Of a stretch of DNA of 64,000 bases, positions 33,799 through 41,644 are shown piece after piece. The DNA is from Aeromicrobium sp. Sec7.5 (GTDB lineage: Bacteria; Actinomycetota; Actinomycetes; Propionibacteriales; Nocardioidaceae), in the NCBI RefSeq assembly GCF_036867135.1, contig NZ_JBAJIJ010000001.1, forward strand, positions 930,001 through 994,000, given 5' to 3'. The position numbers and the translations under genes were made by a program. Under the pieces are notes generated by a model. It was given only the letters and a program-made list of their open reading frames with translations, was not told the DNA's origin and made no database searches. How positions within the stretch are numbered: the first letter of the stretch is position 1; every line of letters begins with the position of its first letter.

Positions 33799-34971
33799 AT
33801 GCCTGGCCCGAGCTCGACCCTGCGAGACGTCGTCGCCGTGCTCGACGAGCTCTACGACCCCCGGACCGCCGAGTCCTGGGACGCCGTCGGCACGATCCTC
33901 GGCGATCCGGACGCCGAGGTGCGCCGGGTGCTGTTCGCGGTCGACCCTGTGCAGGCGGTGGCCGACGAAGCGGTCGCGCTCGGCGCCGACCTCGTCGTGA
34001 CGCACCACCCGCTGTGGCTGTCCGGGGTCACGGCGATGCCGGCGTCCGACCCCAAGGGTCGGGTGGCGCACACGCTGCTGTCGCACGGCATCGCGCTGCA
34101 CACCTGCCACACCAACGCCGACGTGCCGCCGCTCGGCGTCTCGGCCGCGATGGCCGACGCCTTCGGGCTGGTCGGGGCTCGTCCGCTGCAGCCAGCCACG
34201 TCGCCGGGCCCTGATGTCTGGACCGTGTCCGTCCCCCGGAGTGACGCCGAGGCGGTGCTCGCCGCGATGCACGGCGCCGGTGCGGGGCAGCACGAGGGGT
34301 ACGACCGTGCGGCCTTCACCTGGGCGGGCGCGGGCCAGTTCCGTCCGCTCGAGGGGGCGCAGCCCGCCATCGGCCGCATCGGCGAGCTCGAACGGGTCGA
34401 CGAGGTGGCGCTGCGACTCGTGGCGACGCCGGACGTCCGCGAGCGGGTGCGTGCCGCCATGCTGGCCGTCCACCCGTACGAGGTCGTCGCGCACGACGTC
34501 GTCGCGGCCCAGCCGGTGCCCACCGACCGGGGGATGGGCCGCATCGGTCGTCTGCCCGAGCCGATGTCGCTCGCGGCCTTCGCCGAGCACGTCCGCCAGA
34601 CGCTCCCGGCCCATCATGGCGCCACGCGACTCGCCGGAGACCCCGACCGGGTCATCGAGACCGTCGCGCTGTGCGGGGGGTCCGGCGACTTCCTGCTGGG
34701 GCCGGCCACGGCCGCGGGAGCCGACGTGCACGTCACCTCCGACCTCAAGCACCACGTCGTGAGCGAGCACCTCGAACGACCCGGTGGGTGTGCCGTCGTC
34801 GACGTCCCGCACTGGGCCGCCGAGTGGACCTGGCTCCCCGTCGCGGCGGCTGCACTGACCCAGCGCCTCGGCGCTACCGTGGTCTCCCAGGTCTCGACGC
34901 TCGTCACCGATCCCTGGACCGCGACCCTCGTCCACCCCGACCACCCTCTCGAACACCGGAGCCCACGCTGA
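33799..34971 (+). CDS. NIF3-like dinuclear metal-centre protein
   Basis: A 390-aa member of the NIF3/GTP cyclohydrolase I type 2-homologue family. It starts LRDVVAVLDELYDPRTAESWD. Metal ligands are visible in VVTHHPLWLSG, HTCHTNADV and the C-terminal TSDLKHHVVSEH. An inserted CutA-like segment in the middle explains the length beyond the roughly 260-aa core; the family name does not prove its reaction. TAGGCT (33787-33792) ends 6 bases before the ATG. Its stop overlaps the start of the zinc-ribbon gene; the trio matches mycobacterial Rv2230c-Rv2229c-Rv2228c order. Confidence 0.9.
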   Translation: MPGPSSTLRDVVAVLDELYDPRTAESWDAVGTILGDPDAEVRRVLFAVDPVQAVADEAVALGADLVVTHHPLWLSGVTAMPASDPKGRVAHTLLSHGIALHTCHTNADVPPLGVSAAMADAFGLVGARPLQPATSPGPDVWTVSVPRSDAEAVLAAMHGAGAGQHEGYDRAAFTWAGAGQFRPLEGAQPAIGRIGELERVDEVALRLVATPDVRERVRAAMLAVHPYEVVAHDVVAAQPVPTDRGMGRIGRLPEPMSLAAFAEHVRQTLPAHHGATRLAGDPDRVIETVALCGGSGDFLLGPATAAGADVHVTSDLKHHVVSEHLERPGGCAVVDVPHWAAEWTWLPVAAAALTQRLGATVVSQVSTLVTDPWTATLVHPDHPLEHRSPR

Positions 34972-35708
34972 AAGCCGCACCGCACGTCCAGCTCGTCCTG
35001 CTCGACCTCTCCACCGTCGACGCCCAGCTCGCGCAGCTGGCGCACCGTCGCGGTGCACTGCCCGAGCTCGCGGTCCTCGCCGAGGTGACGGCCGCCGAGG
35101 CCCAGCTCGACGACAAGCGCATCGAGCTCGACACGCTCGTCGGCGACCTGCGCCGTGAGCTGCGCCAGGCCGAGGCCGAGGTCGAGCAGGTCCGCACGCG
35201 CCGCGAACGCGACGAGCAGCGGCTCAACTCCGGGGCCATCACGAGTCCGAAGGACCTCACCAACCTCGAGCACGAGATGCAGGCGCTGCAGCGTCGCATC
35301 GGCACGCTCGAGGACGCCGAGCTCGAGGTCATGGATCAGGTCGAGACCCAGCAGGCGGCGCTCGACGCCGTGCTCGAGGAGCTCGCCACCACCCGGGCGA
35401 AGGTGGCCGACGTCACCGCCGCGCGCGACGCCGCCTTCGAGCAGCTCGACGGGCAGAGCGGGGAGCTGGCCGCGGAGCGCGCCCGGCTCGCGGCCGACCT
35501 GCCGGACGACCTGGTCGCCCTGTACGAGAAGGTGCGCGCCCAGTACGGATCCGGCGCTGCTGCGCTGCGCGCCCGGGGCTGCCTGGGGTGCCGCCTCGAG
35601 CTCAACGGCTCCGACCTCCGGGTCATCGCGGCCGCCGAGGACGACGAGGTCGTCCGCTGCCCCGAGTGCAGCCGGATCCTCGTGCGGACGGCCGAGTCGG
35701 GACTGTGA
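34968..35708 (+). CDS. Coiled-coil / C4 zinc-ribbon protein (CTG start)
   Basis: A 246-aa protein with long helical coiled coil (residues about 10-180) and a C-terminal zinc ribbon: RGCLGCRLELN then VRCPECSRIL. Family members occur next to NIF3 genes; the role may be nucleic-acid binding. The family N terminus KAAPHVQLVLLDLSTVDAQL is in frame, but no ATG, GTG or TTG precedes it. A CTG at 34968 overlaps the NIF3 stop as CTGA and is the only sensible start. The next standard start (GTG 35085) would remove 39 conserved residues. Confidence 0.85.
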   Translation: MKAAPHVQLVLLDLSTVDAQLAQLAHRRGALPELAVLAEVTAAEAQLDDKRIELDTLVGDLRRELRQAEAEVEQVRTRRERDEQRLNSGAITSPKDLTNLEHEMQALQRRIGTLEDAELEVMDQVETQQAALDAVLEELATTRAKVADVTAARDAAFEQLDGQSGELAAERARLAADLPDDLVALYEKVRAQYGSGAAALRARGCLGCRLELNGSDLRVIAAAEDDEVVRCPECSRILVRTAESGL

Positions 35709-36418
35709 CCAGCCGGCCGGCCGGCGAGGCAGGCGCGGAAGGGCCGGGCGACGACGCTCTCCCGTCGACCAGCATCGGGGCCGGGTGGCGAGGCCGGCTC
35801 GACAGCGAGCCCACCGTCATGGTGCTGCTGCGTCACGGCGTGACGGCCAGCACCGTGCGCCGCCTGTTCTGCGGCAGTGGCGGTGCCGATCCGGGCTTGG
35901 TCGACGAGGGACGCGAGCAGGCCGCGCGGGCGGCCGCCTGGATCGCTCGCCACCACCGGGTTGACGCCATCGTGGCCTCGCCCCTGCAGCGCACCCAGGA
36001 GACGGCGGGCTTCGTCGCCCGGGAGCTGGGGCTCGAGGTCGCGCTCGAGCCCGGCGTCGCGGAGGCGGACTTCGGGGAGTGGGACGGCCACACCTTCGCG
36101 GAGATCATGGAGCGCTGGCCCGCCGAGATGCAGGCGTGGCTGGAGTCCACGGCGGTCGCGCCTCCGGGCGGCGAGACCTTCGACGCGGTCGACGCGCGGG
36201 TCGTCGAAGCGCGGAAGCGCCTGGGCGCGACCTACGCGGGCCGCACGATCGTCGTGGTCAGCCACGTCACGCCGATCAAGATGATGGTGCGCGAGGCCCT
36301 CGGCGCTCCCATGTCGGCGATCCACACGCTCGAGCTCGCGCCGGCCAGCATCAGCACCATCGTGTGGTGGCCCGATGCGCTGCCGTCGGTCCGCAACTTC
36401 TCCGTCGTGCCGGACTGA
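35705..36418 (+). CDS. Histidine phosphatase (phosphoglycerate mutase-like)
   Basis: A 237-aa histidine phosphatase with the RHG motif VLLRHGVTAS, the second-site SPLQRTQETA, GEWDGHTFAEI and the catalytic histidine in VVVSHVTPIKMM. It starts GTG overlapping the zinc-ribbon stop (GTGA). In mycobacteria the equivalent position encodes an RNase HI fused to a CobC-like phosphatase; here about 35 unstructured residues replace the RNase H domain. Alpha-ribazole phosphatase or another phosphoester is possible. Confidence 0.88.
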   Translation: MTSRPAGEAGAEGPGDDALPSTSIGAGWRGRLDSEPTVMVLLRHGVTASTVRRLFCGSGGADPGLVDEGREQAARAAAWIARHHRVDAIVASPLQRTQETAGFVARELGLEVALEPGVAEADFGEWDGHTFAEIMERWPAEMQAWLESTAVAPPGGETFDAVDARVVEARKRLGATYAGRTIVVVSHVTPIKMMVREALGAPMSAIHTLELAPASISTIVWWPDALPSVRNFSVVPD

Positions 36419-36489
36419 CCCCGGTAGATCCACGGGCCGAGCCGCGCGCCCCTCGAAACCTCGATCACGATGCGGGTGGCGGTGCCCCT

Positions 36490-36520
36490 TTCGAGGCTCC
36501 TCGTTCCTCGTCGCACCTCA
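36490..36520. repeat. Short intergenic repeat B, copy 2
   Basis: Reverse-orientation copy of the element at 11082-11115, with identical 14-base flanks and a three-base centre. It lies between the converging histidine-phosphatase and yaaA genes, which again suggests a terminator-like location. Confidence 0.7.
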
Positions 36521-36532
36521 AGCGGCGGGGCT

Positions 36533-37339
36533 TCACCCGGTGGCCGCCGCCGCGTGGTCGGCGTCTGTCGTCACGACGTCGATCTGTGTGGGCTTGCCGG
36601 GCACGACGTCGGGCTGCTCGACGTGCCAGCCGAGGTCGGACCACACCTGCACGAGCTCGCCGACGGAGCACGGCTCGGCGCCCGAGGTCAGCAGTGCGCG
36701 GACCAGCCGGCCCTTGGTCGCCTTGTTGAAGTGACTGACGACCTTGCGGACCCCGCCCGCCTCGTGCAGCACCCGGACCGTCACCGTGCGGTCGGCGATC
36801 TCCGGCTGCGGCTTGCCGAGGTTGACGTAGGTGCCCGACCGCAGGTCGATCAGCAGGCCGTCGCCGGTGGCCGCAGTCAGCTCGCGCGGGAGTGAGTCGC
36901 GCCACCTGGACGCCACGGGTCCGAGGCGGGGCAGGGAAACGCTCCCCGACAGGCGGTAGGCCGGGATCGGGTCGTCGATGCGCAGGACGCCGAACAGGGC
37001 GCTGGCCACCGCGACGGTCGCCGAGGCGCGGTCACGGGCGCCCTGGTCGAGCGTGGCGAGGTCGAGCTCGCCGAACAGGACACCGGTGTAGACCTCGGCG
37101 GCCTGTGCGCACGGCAGGTCCCACAGGCGGGCGTCGGCCTCGATCGCGTCGCTCTGGGTGGGGCCGAGGCCGAGCACCTCGGCCGCGCGGGCCGGCCGGC
37201 CCGAGGCGAGCCGCACCAGCGCGCGTGCGAGCTGGTCACGGGTGGCCGTCAGGCGCGGGAACGAGAGCGCGCCGAGGTCGAGGGACGGGCCGTCAGCCGG
37301 AGCCGTCTTGCCTTCGGACGGGGGCAGGAGCACGAGCAC
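36533..37339 (-). CDS. yaaA: YaaA family peroxide-stress protein
   Basis: A 268-aa UPF0246/YaaA protein; in E. coli YaaA lowers free iron during peroxide stress. LVLLPPSEGKTAP opens the protein, YTGVLFGELD lies mid-way, and VVSHFNKATKGRLVRALL is the characteristic C-terminal segment. The GTG at 37339 has TAGGCT (complement of 37346-37351) ending 6 bases upstream, a leaderless pattern. Confidence 0.92.
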   Translation of the reverse strand: MLVLLPPSEGKTAPADGPSLDLGALSFPRLTATRDQLARALVRLASGRPARAAEVLGLGPTQSDAIEADARLWDLPCAQAAEVYTGVLFGELDLATLDQGARDRASATVAVASALFGVLRIDDPIPAYRLSGSVSLPRLGPVASRWRDSLPRELTAATGDGLLIDLRSGTYVNLGKPQPEIADRTVTVRVLHEAGGVRKVVSHFNKATKGRLVRALLTSGAEPCSVGELVQVWSDLGWHVEQPDVVPGKPTQIDVVTTDADHAAAATG

Positions 37340-37358
37340 CGGTCGAGCCTAGGGGGCC

Positions 37359-37454
37359 TCAGATGACGACGGGCGACCAGGCCCAGAGCATCGAGGCGCC
37401 CAGGACGACCAGCACGGGGGTCGTCAGCAGCCCGAGCCGGTGGAACTTGCCTCA
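37359..37454 (-). other. In-frame stop and orphaned C-terminus of the anion permease
   Basis: After the TGA at 37452-37454 the same frame stays open for 30 codons, encoding GKFHRLGLLTTPVLVVLGAS then MLWAWSPVVI, before a second TGA at 37359-37361. This is what the last transmembrane helix of ArsB/SLC13-like permeases looks like. The first TGA therefore probably truncates the protein by a nonsense change, or is a sequencing error. Confidence 0.7.
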
Positions 37455-38414
37455 CCCGACCGAGGCGCGCCCCCCGGCGCCCCGCCAGAGCAGGTTCGCC
37501 AGGGATCCGACGGCCGTCAGGTTGGCGCCGACGTTGACGCCGATCAACAGAGCGGCGACCCCCACGGGTCCGGTCGCGGCAGCCGCCGGCAGGAGTAGGA
37601 GCGTGGCCGGAAGGTTGTTGATGGTGTTGGCGACCAGCATGGAGACGAGGGCGATGCCGACGAGCGCCGTCCACGTCGTGCCGTGGGGCAGGAGGTCGGT
37701 GATCCAGTCGCCCGCGGGGGTGCCTGCCACGAGCGTGACGACCCATCCCCACACGATGACGAGCACCGCCAGCGGCAGGTTGGCGGCGACCAGCAGGTCG
37801 CGGCCAGTGGTGGCGCGGGTGGCCACGGCGTGCACCCCGAGCAGCAGGGCGCCGGCCGTGGCGACGATCCAGGGCTTCTCGCCGGCGGCGAGCCCGAACA
37901 GCACCGCGATGACGACGCCGGCGGGAACGAGCGGCGTCGCGGGCACCGGCCCCGACGGTGGAACCGGAGGCGGGTCGCGACGACACCACCAGGTCACGAT
38001 CGCGATCTCGGCGGCGACGCCCACGACCCACACCGGCAGCATGACGCGCGCGAACTCGAGGAACGTCCATCCGGTGGCTGCCACGGCGAGCAGGTTCGTG
38101 AGGTTGGAGATCGGCAGCAGCGTCGAGGCGGAGTTCGCGAGCCGCACGCTGAGGAGCGATCCGCGCCGGCCGAGCCCGGCCGCCAGCAGCACCGGTGTCA
38201 GGAGCACCACGGTCGCGTCGAGGGTCAGCACCACCGTGATGCCCGCCGCGAGGAGCCCGGCCGCCACCGCGAGCCGTCGCGGGTCGCGGGACACCCGGGC
38301 GACGAGGCCGCCCCAGGCGTGGAACAGGCCCTCGTCGGCGCAGGCGCGGCCCAGCACGGTCATCGCGACGAGGAACCCGACGACCTCGACGAGCGAGCCG
38401 AGGTCGTGAGTCAC
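37452..38414 (-). CDS. ArsB/SLC13-like anion permease, truncated by in-frame TGA
   Basis: A 320-aa polytopic membrane protein of the ion transporter superfamily that includes ArsB and SLC13. Visible are about eight hydrophobic segments and the two duplicated family motifs: LTLDATVVLLTPVLLA with SASTLLPISNLTNLL, and VANTINNLPATLLLLP with GVNVGANLTAVGSLANLLW. The C-terminal helix lies beyond an in-frame TGA (see the adjacent feature), so the product may be non-functional. GTG 38414 has TAGGTT ending 6 bases upstream. Substrate (arsenite, dicarboxylate or other anion) unknown. Confidence 0.82.
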   Translation of the reverse strand: MTHDLGSLVEVVGFLVAMTVLGRACADEGLFHAWGGLVARVSRDPRRLAVAAGLLAAGITVVLTLDATVVLLTPVLLAAGLGRRGSLLSVRLANSASTLLPISNLTNLLAVAATGWTFLEFARVMLPVWVVGVAAEIAIVTWWCRRDPPPVPPSGPVPATPLVPAGVVIAVLFGLAAGEKPWIVATAGALLLGVHAVATRATTGRDLLVAANLPLAVLVIVWGWVVTLVAGTPAGDWITDLLPHGTTWTALVGIALVSMLVANTINNLPATLLLLPAAAATGPVGVAALLIGVNVGANLTAVGSLANLLWRGAGGRASVG

Positions 38415-38444
38415 GGGCCGAACCTAGCGCGGAGCCCCCGGCGA

Positions 38445-39026
38445 TCAGAGGAGATGGATGCCCTCGACCACGAGCACGACGGCGAAGATCGCGAACGCCG
38501 CCGCGGCGCCGTAGCGGATCGCCTTCTCAGGCAGGTTCTTGCCGAGCACGGCGCCGACCACGATGGCGAGGGCGTCGGCGGCGACCATGCCGACCGTGGA
38601 GCCGATCCACACGCCGACCCAGTCGTTGTCGACGGCGAGGGTGATCGTGGCGAGCATCGTCTTGTCGCCGAGCTCGGCCAGGAAGAACGCCAGGCCGACG
38701 GCCAGGAGGGCACGACCGCCGGCGTTCTTCGCCTTCTGGGCCTCGTCGTCGGTGAGCTCGTCGCCGCGGAGGGTCCACAGGGCGAAGCCGAGGAATGCGA
38801 CACCGGCCGCGATCGAGATCCACCCCTGGTACTCGGAGAACGCGTCGCCGATCCAGAAGCCGATGCCGACCGAGGCCAGGTGCACGATCGCCGTCGCGGC
38901 CGTGATGCCGAGGATCACGTCGCGGGCGCGGTAGCGGGAGGCGAACGTCATGGCCATGAGCTGGCTCTTGTCGCCGAGCTCGGCCACGAAGATGACGGCG
39001 GTGCTCAGCAGCAGCGCGTCGACCAT
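38445..39026 (-). CDS. GDT1/TMEM165 family manganese exporter
   Basis: A 193-aa UPF0016 membrane protein with two homologous three-helix halves, each with the hallmark motif: FVAELGDKSQLMA near residue 13 and FLAELGDKTMLAT near 119. The family exports Mn2+ (or Ca2+) across the membrane. ATG 39026 follows a GAGGAG ribosome site buried in a hairpin, downstream of a yybP-ykoY riboswitch, so manganese-induced expression is strongly implied. Confidence 0.92.
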   Translation of the reverse strand: MVDALLLSTAVIFVAELGDKSQLMAMTFASRYRARDVILGITAATAIVHLASVGIGFWIGDAFSEYQGWISIAAGVAFLGFALWTLRGDELTDDEAQKAKNAGGRALLAVGLAFFLAELGDKTMLATITLAVDNDWVGVWIGSTVGMVAADALAIVVGAVLGKNLPEKAIRYGAAAAFAIFAVVLVVEGIHLL

Positions 39027-39033
39027 AGGAAAA

Positions 39034-39060
39034 GGCTCCTCGTCTCCCGGACGAGAAGCC
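39034..39060 (-). promoter_or_regulatory. Hairpin sequestering the ribosome-binding site of the Mn exporter
   Basis: On the minus strand GGCTTCTCGTC pairs with GACGAGGAGCC (10 of 11) around a five-base loop. The 3' arm contains GAGGAG, the ribosome site nine bases before the ATG. Opening of this hairpin would permit translation. Confidence 0.6.
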
Positions 39061-39104
39061 TGTCGTCGTGACGAGTCCTCGACCGGGTTCGTCACCACGA
39101 CAGG
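39059..39104 (-). promoter_or_regulatory. Long hairpin between riboswitch and ribosome site
   Basis: Minus-strand arms CCTGTCGTGGTGACGA and TCGTCACGACGACAGG pair at 15 of 16 positions with a 14-base loop. It touches the ribosome-site hairpin and could be the antiterminator/terminator or spacer of the riboswitch expression platform. No U-tract follows. Confidence 0.55.
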
Positions 39105-39127
39105 TGTGCCGTGACGTCAGTTCCGGT

Positions 39128-39230
39128 CGAAAGTCTCGTCCGCCGGTCCTGACGGACTGGCCCGCTGCACCGGAGCCCAGACGTTGCGGCTCAGCATGTC
39201 GACGCAGCGATTGGGGACTACTCCCTTTCG
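39128..39230 (-). promoter_or_regulatory. yybP-ykoY manganese riboswitch
   Basis: Minus-strand sequence CGAAAGGGAGTAG at the 5' end and GGACGAGACTTTCG at the 3' end match the conserved parts of the yybP-ykoY aptamer, with P1 closed by CGAAAG/CTTTCG. It lies about 100 nt upstream of a GDT1-type gene, the classic target. Known members bind Mn2+ and switch expression on. Confidence 0.88.
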
Positions 39231-39238
39231 CTGCCTCG

Positions 39239-39244
39239 AGCCTA
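39239..39244 (-). promoter_or_regulatory. Probable -10 element of the riboswitch transcript
   Basis: Minus-strand TAGGCT; a start 7 bases on would place the first base of the mRNA just before the aptamer P1 stem. It is back to back with the rnpB promoter. Confidence 0.5.
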
Positions 39245-39316
39245 CCGGGCGACCCGGGGTCCGGGGCAAGCCGGTGTGGTCCATCCCACGCGATCCGTCC
39301 CGGACGGCGCAGGCCC

Positions 39317-39322
39317 TAGGAT
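39317..39322 (+). promoter_or_regulatory. Probable -10 element of rnpB
   Basis: TAGGAT ends 8 bases before the mature 5' end of RNase P RNA at 39331, correct for direct initiation. No convincing -35 is seen. Confidence 0.5.
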
Positions 39323-39330
39323 GACGTCTG

Positions 39331-39730
39331 CGAATGAGTCGGCCGGGCGGCCGCGGCAGCGCCTCCGGGCACTGCTGAGGAAAGTCCGGACTCCACAGAG
39401 CGCGGTGGTGGCCAACAGCCACCCACGGTGACGTGCGGGACAGTGCCACAGAGAACAGACCGCCGATGGCCCTCCAATCTTCGGAAGCAGGGGGATCAGG
39501 CAAGGGTGAAACGGTGAGGTAAGAGCTCACCAGCGGCGCCGGAGACGGTGTCGGCTCGGTAAACCCCACCGGGAGCAAGACCAAGGAGGATCTTCGGATC
39601 CGCGCTGACGGGCTGCTCGTCCGAGGTCAGCGGGTAGGTTGCAGGAGGCGTCCAGCAATGGGCGTCCCAGATGGATGGTCGCCCAGGGCTTCGGCCCTGA
39701 CAGAATCCGGCTTACAGGCCGACTCATTCG
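39331..39730 (+). ncRNA. rnpB: RNase P RNA, bacterial class A
   Basis: Catalytic RNA that matures tRNA 5' ends. P1 is a perfect 14-bp pairing of CGAATGAGTCGGCC at the 5' end with GGCCGACTCATTCG at the 3' end. Universally conserved segments are present: GAGGAAAGTCCGGACTCCAC near 39377, CAGGCAAGGGTGAAACGGTG, GGTAAACCCCA and CAGAATCCGGCTTACAGGCC near the end. About 400 nt, normal for actinobacteria. Confidence 0.97.
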
Positions 39731-39760
39731 CCCCATGACGAGACCGCGAGGAGAGACTGC

Positions 39761-40201
39761 ATGAACAGTCGACGCTACCTGCGCCGATCACTCGTGTCGT
39801 CGGTGCTGGTGCGGCTCCTCGTCCTGGCGCTGGTCTACCTCACGTTGCTGCTCATCGAGCCGGCCACGCCCGAGGAGGAGGCCGCCGACGCCCCCGCGGC
39901 CACCGCCGCCCCCGAGCCCGGCGTCGTCTCGGACGAGTTCGAGCAGACGATCGAGGTGCAGTCGCGCAAGAAGCTGGGGCGTGACACCCAGGTCACCTGC
40001 CCGGACCGGGTGGAGCTGATCCAGGGCAACCAGGTCACGTGCCTCATCTCGGAGGCCACGGACGAGGCGGTCCCGGCGGGTACGCCGATCGCCGATGCCC
40101 TCGTCACCATCACGGGTGACCCGGGGGAGTCCGGCCGGGTCCCGTGGAAGTGGACGGCCGTCGAGCCGTCGGTCTCGGGCCTCACCCCCGAGCCGCTCTG
40201 A
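39761..40201 (+). CDS. DUF4333-like membrane-anchored protein
   Basis: A 146-aa protein with a cytosolic Arg-rich start, one membrane helix (about 16-34: SVLVRLLVLALVYLTLLLI), an acidic Ala/Pro linker and a small extracytoplasmic domain with two cysteines (TQVTCPDRVEL and NQVTCLIS) resembling DUF4333. Function unknown. GAGGAG lies upstream of the ATG, 30 bp after rnpB. Confidence 0.75.
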   Translation: MNSRRYLRRSLVSSVLVRLLVLALVYLTLLLIEPATPEEEAADAPAATAAPEPGVVSDEFEQTIEVQSRKKLGRDTQVTCPDRVELIQGNQVTCLISEATDEAVPAGTPIADALVTITGDPGESGRVPWKWTAVEPSVSGLTPEPL

Positions 40202-40205
40202 CCCA

Positions 40206-41075
40206 TCAGGGCAGGGTCAGGATCTCCACACCGTCGTCGGTGACGAGCAGCGTGTGCTCGAACTGGGCCGTGCGCGAGCCGTCGCGGGTCACGGCGGTCC
40301 AGTCGTCGTCCCACTGGTCCCACTCGATGCCACCGAGCGTCAGCATCGGCTCGATCGTGAACGTCATGCCGGTCTCGATGACGGTCGTGGCCGACGGGTC
40401 GTCGTAGTGCGGCACGATCAGGCCGTCGTGGAAGGCGGGTCCGACGCCGTGGCCGGTGAAGTCGCGGACCACGCCGTAGCCGAAGCGCGCCGCGTAGGCC
40501 TCGATGACCCGCCCGATGACGTTGATCTGACGTCCGGGGCGCACGGCCTTGATCGCGCGCATCGTGGCCTCGTGGGTGCGCTCGACGAGCAGCCGCGACT
40601 CCTCGTCGACGTCGCCGACGAGGTAGGTCTTGTTGGTGTCGCCGTGCACGCCGCCGGTGTAGGCCGTGATGTCGATGTTGACGATGTCGCCGTCGGCCAG
40701 CGGTCGGTCGTCGGGGATGCCGTGGCAGATGACCTCGTTGACGCTGCTGCACAGTGACTTCGGGTAGCCCCGGTAGCCGAGGGTCGACGGGTAGGCACCG
40801 TGGTCGAGCAGGAACTCGTGCCCGACCCGGTCCAGCTCGTCGGTCGTGACGCCGGGGGCGATGGCCGTCTCGACCGCGTCGAGCGCCTGCGCCGCGATGC
40901 GGCTCGCGACGCGCATCGCCGCGATGGTCTCGGCCGAGCGCACGCGCGGACCGCGGTAGGGCAGCGGCTCGGTCTGGCCGACGTACTCCGGCCGGTCGAT
41001 GCTGCTCGGCACGGCACGTGCGGGACCGATGGTCCCCGGGGTCAGGAGGGTGGTCGTGACAGGCTGGGAGGGCAC
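40206..41075 (-). CDS. map: Methionine aminopeptidase, type I
   Basis: Removes N-terminal methionine. The 289-aa protein has about 35 extra N-terminal residues before the catalytic domain, as in one actinobacterial MAP isoform. Metal ligands: [30 protein letters not shown] and FEHTLLV. GTG 41075 has TAGACT (complement of 41082-41087) ending 6 bases upstream. Divergent from a small gene that has its own CACAAT element. Confidence 0.95.
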   Translation of the reverse strand: MPSQPVTTTLLTPGTIGPARAVPSSIDRPEYVGQTEPLPYRGPRVRSAETIAAMRVASRIAAQALDAVETAIAPGVTTDELDRVGHEFLLDHGAYPSTLGYRGYPKSLCSSVNEVICHGIPDDRPLADGDIVNIDITAYTGGVHGDTNKTYLVGDVDEESRLLVERTHEATMRAIKAVRPGRQINVIGRVIEAYAARFGYGVVRDFTGHGVGPAFHDGLIVPHYDDPSATTVIETGMTFTIEPMLTLGGIEWDQWDDDWTAVTRDGSRTAQFEHTLLVTDDGVEILTLP

Positions 41076-41127
41076 CGGCGGAGTCTAACGGGGGTGCGGG
41101 AGCCCACCTCTGCGGCACAATGCGGAC

Positions 41128-41316
41128 ATGGCCTACTTCTTCTGCCTCAAGCACCACACCGTCGAGGGCGAGGAGGGCTGCCGCGCCAAGGACCGTCTGG
41201 GCCCGTACGACACCGAGGCCGAGGCGTCGCGCGCGCTCGACAAGGTCGCCGAGCGCAACGAGGAGTGGGACGAGGATCCGAAGTGGAACGACACCAAGGG
41301 CGACCCGGCCCCATGA
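41128..41316 (+). CDS. Small conserved hypothetical (SPOR-like)
   Basis: A 62-aa protein, MAYFFCLKHHTVEGEEGC followed by KDRLGPYDTEAEASRALDKV, an arrangement seen in small actinobacterial proteins next to map. The pattern of alternating aromatic residues and an EAxRAL helix resembles a minimal SPOR-type fold, but no function is known. CACAAT (41116-41121) ends 6 bases before the ATG. Confidence 0.7.
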   Translation: MAYFFCLKHHTVEGEEGCRAKDRLGPYDTEAEASRALDKVAERNEEWDEDPKWNDTKGDPAP

Positions 41317-41326
41317 GGACCACCCC

Positions 41327-41620
41327 GTGAAGCCCGCGACCCGGGCGCCGGGACGCCGCCGCGTCGACCTCGACCGAGTCGGTCCGTGGATCGCGACGAT
41401 CGGTCTGTTCGCGATCCTCTGGCTCGTGGTCTCGACGACGCTCTACGCGCCCTGGTGGGGCGTCGTGCTCCACCTCGTGGTGCTGGCGTGCTTCGCCGTG
41501 CGCCTGGCGCGCCGTGCGCCCGTCGCCCCGTCGTCGACCGTCTGGATCCCGGTCATCGCCCTGCTCGCGTGGGTCGCGGTCAACGCCGTCGGCGTCGGCC
41601 TGCTCGGCTGGCGCCTCTGA
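41327..41620 (+). CDS. Small integral membrane protein, unknown function
   Basis: A 97-aa protein with a basic start ([17 protein letters not shown]) and three hydrophobic segments (about 25-42, 45-62 and 75-95). No family recognised. GTG start 10 bp after the preceding stop, with GAGGA nearby, so the two genes likely form an operon. Converges with panB. Confidence 0.65.
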   Translation: MKPATRAPGRRRVDLDRVGPWIATIGLFAILWLVVSTTLYAPWWGVVLHLVVLACFAVRLARRAPVAPSSTVWIPVIALLAWVAVNAVGVGLLGWRL

Positions 41621-41644
41621 GTCACTGCCTGCCCGGGTGGAGTG

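Noticed and set aside
37452..37454. TGA as a selenocysteine codon in the anion permease
   Set aside because: No SECIS-like hairpin was recognised after the codon and permeases of this family are not known selenoproteins; a nonsense change is simpler.
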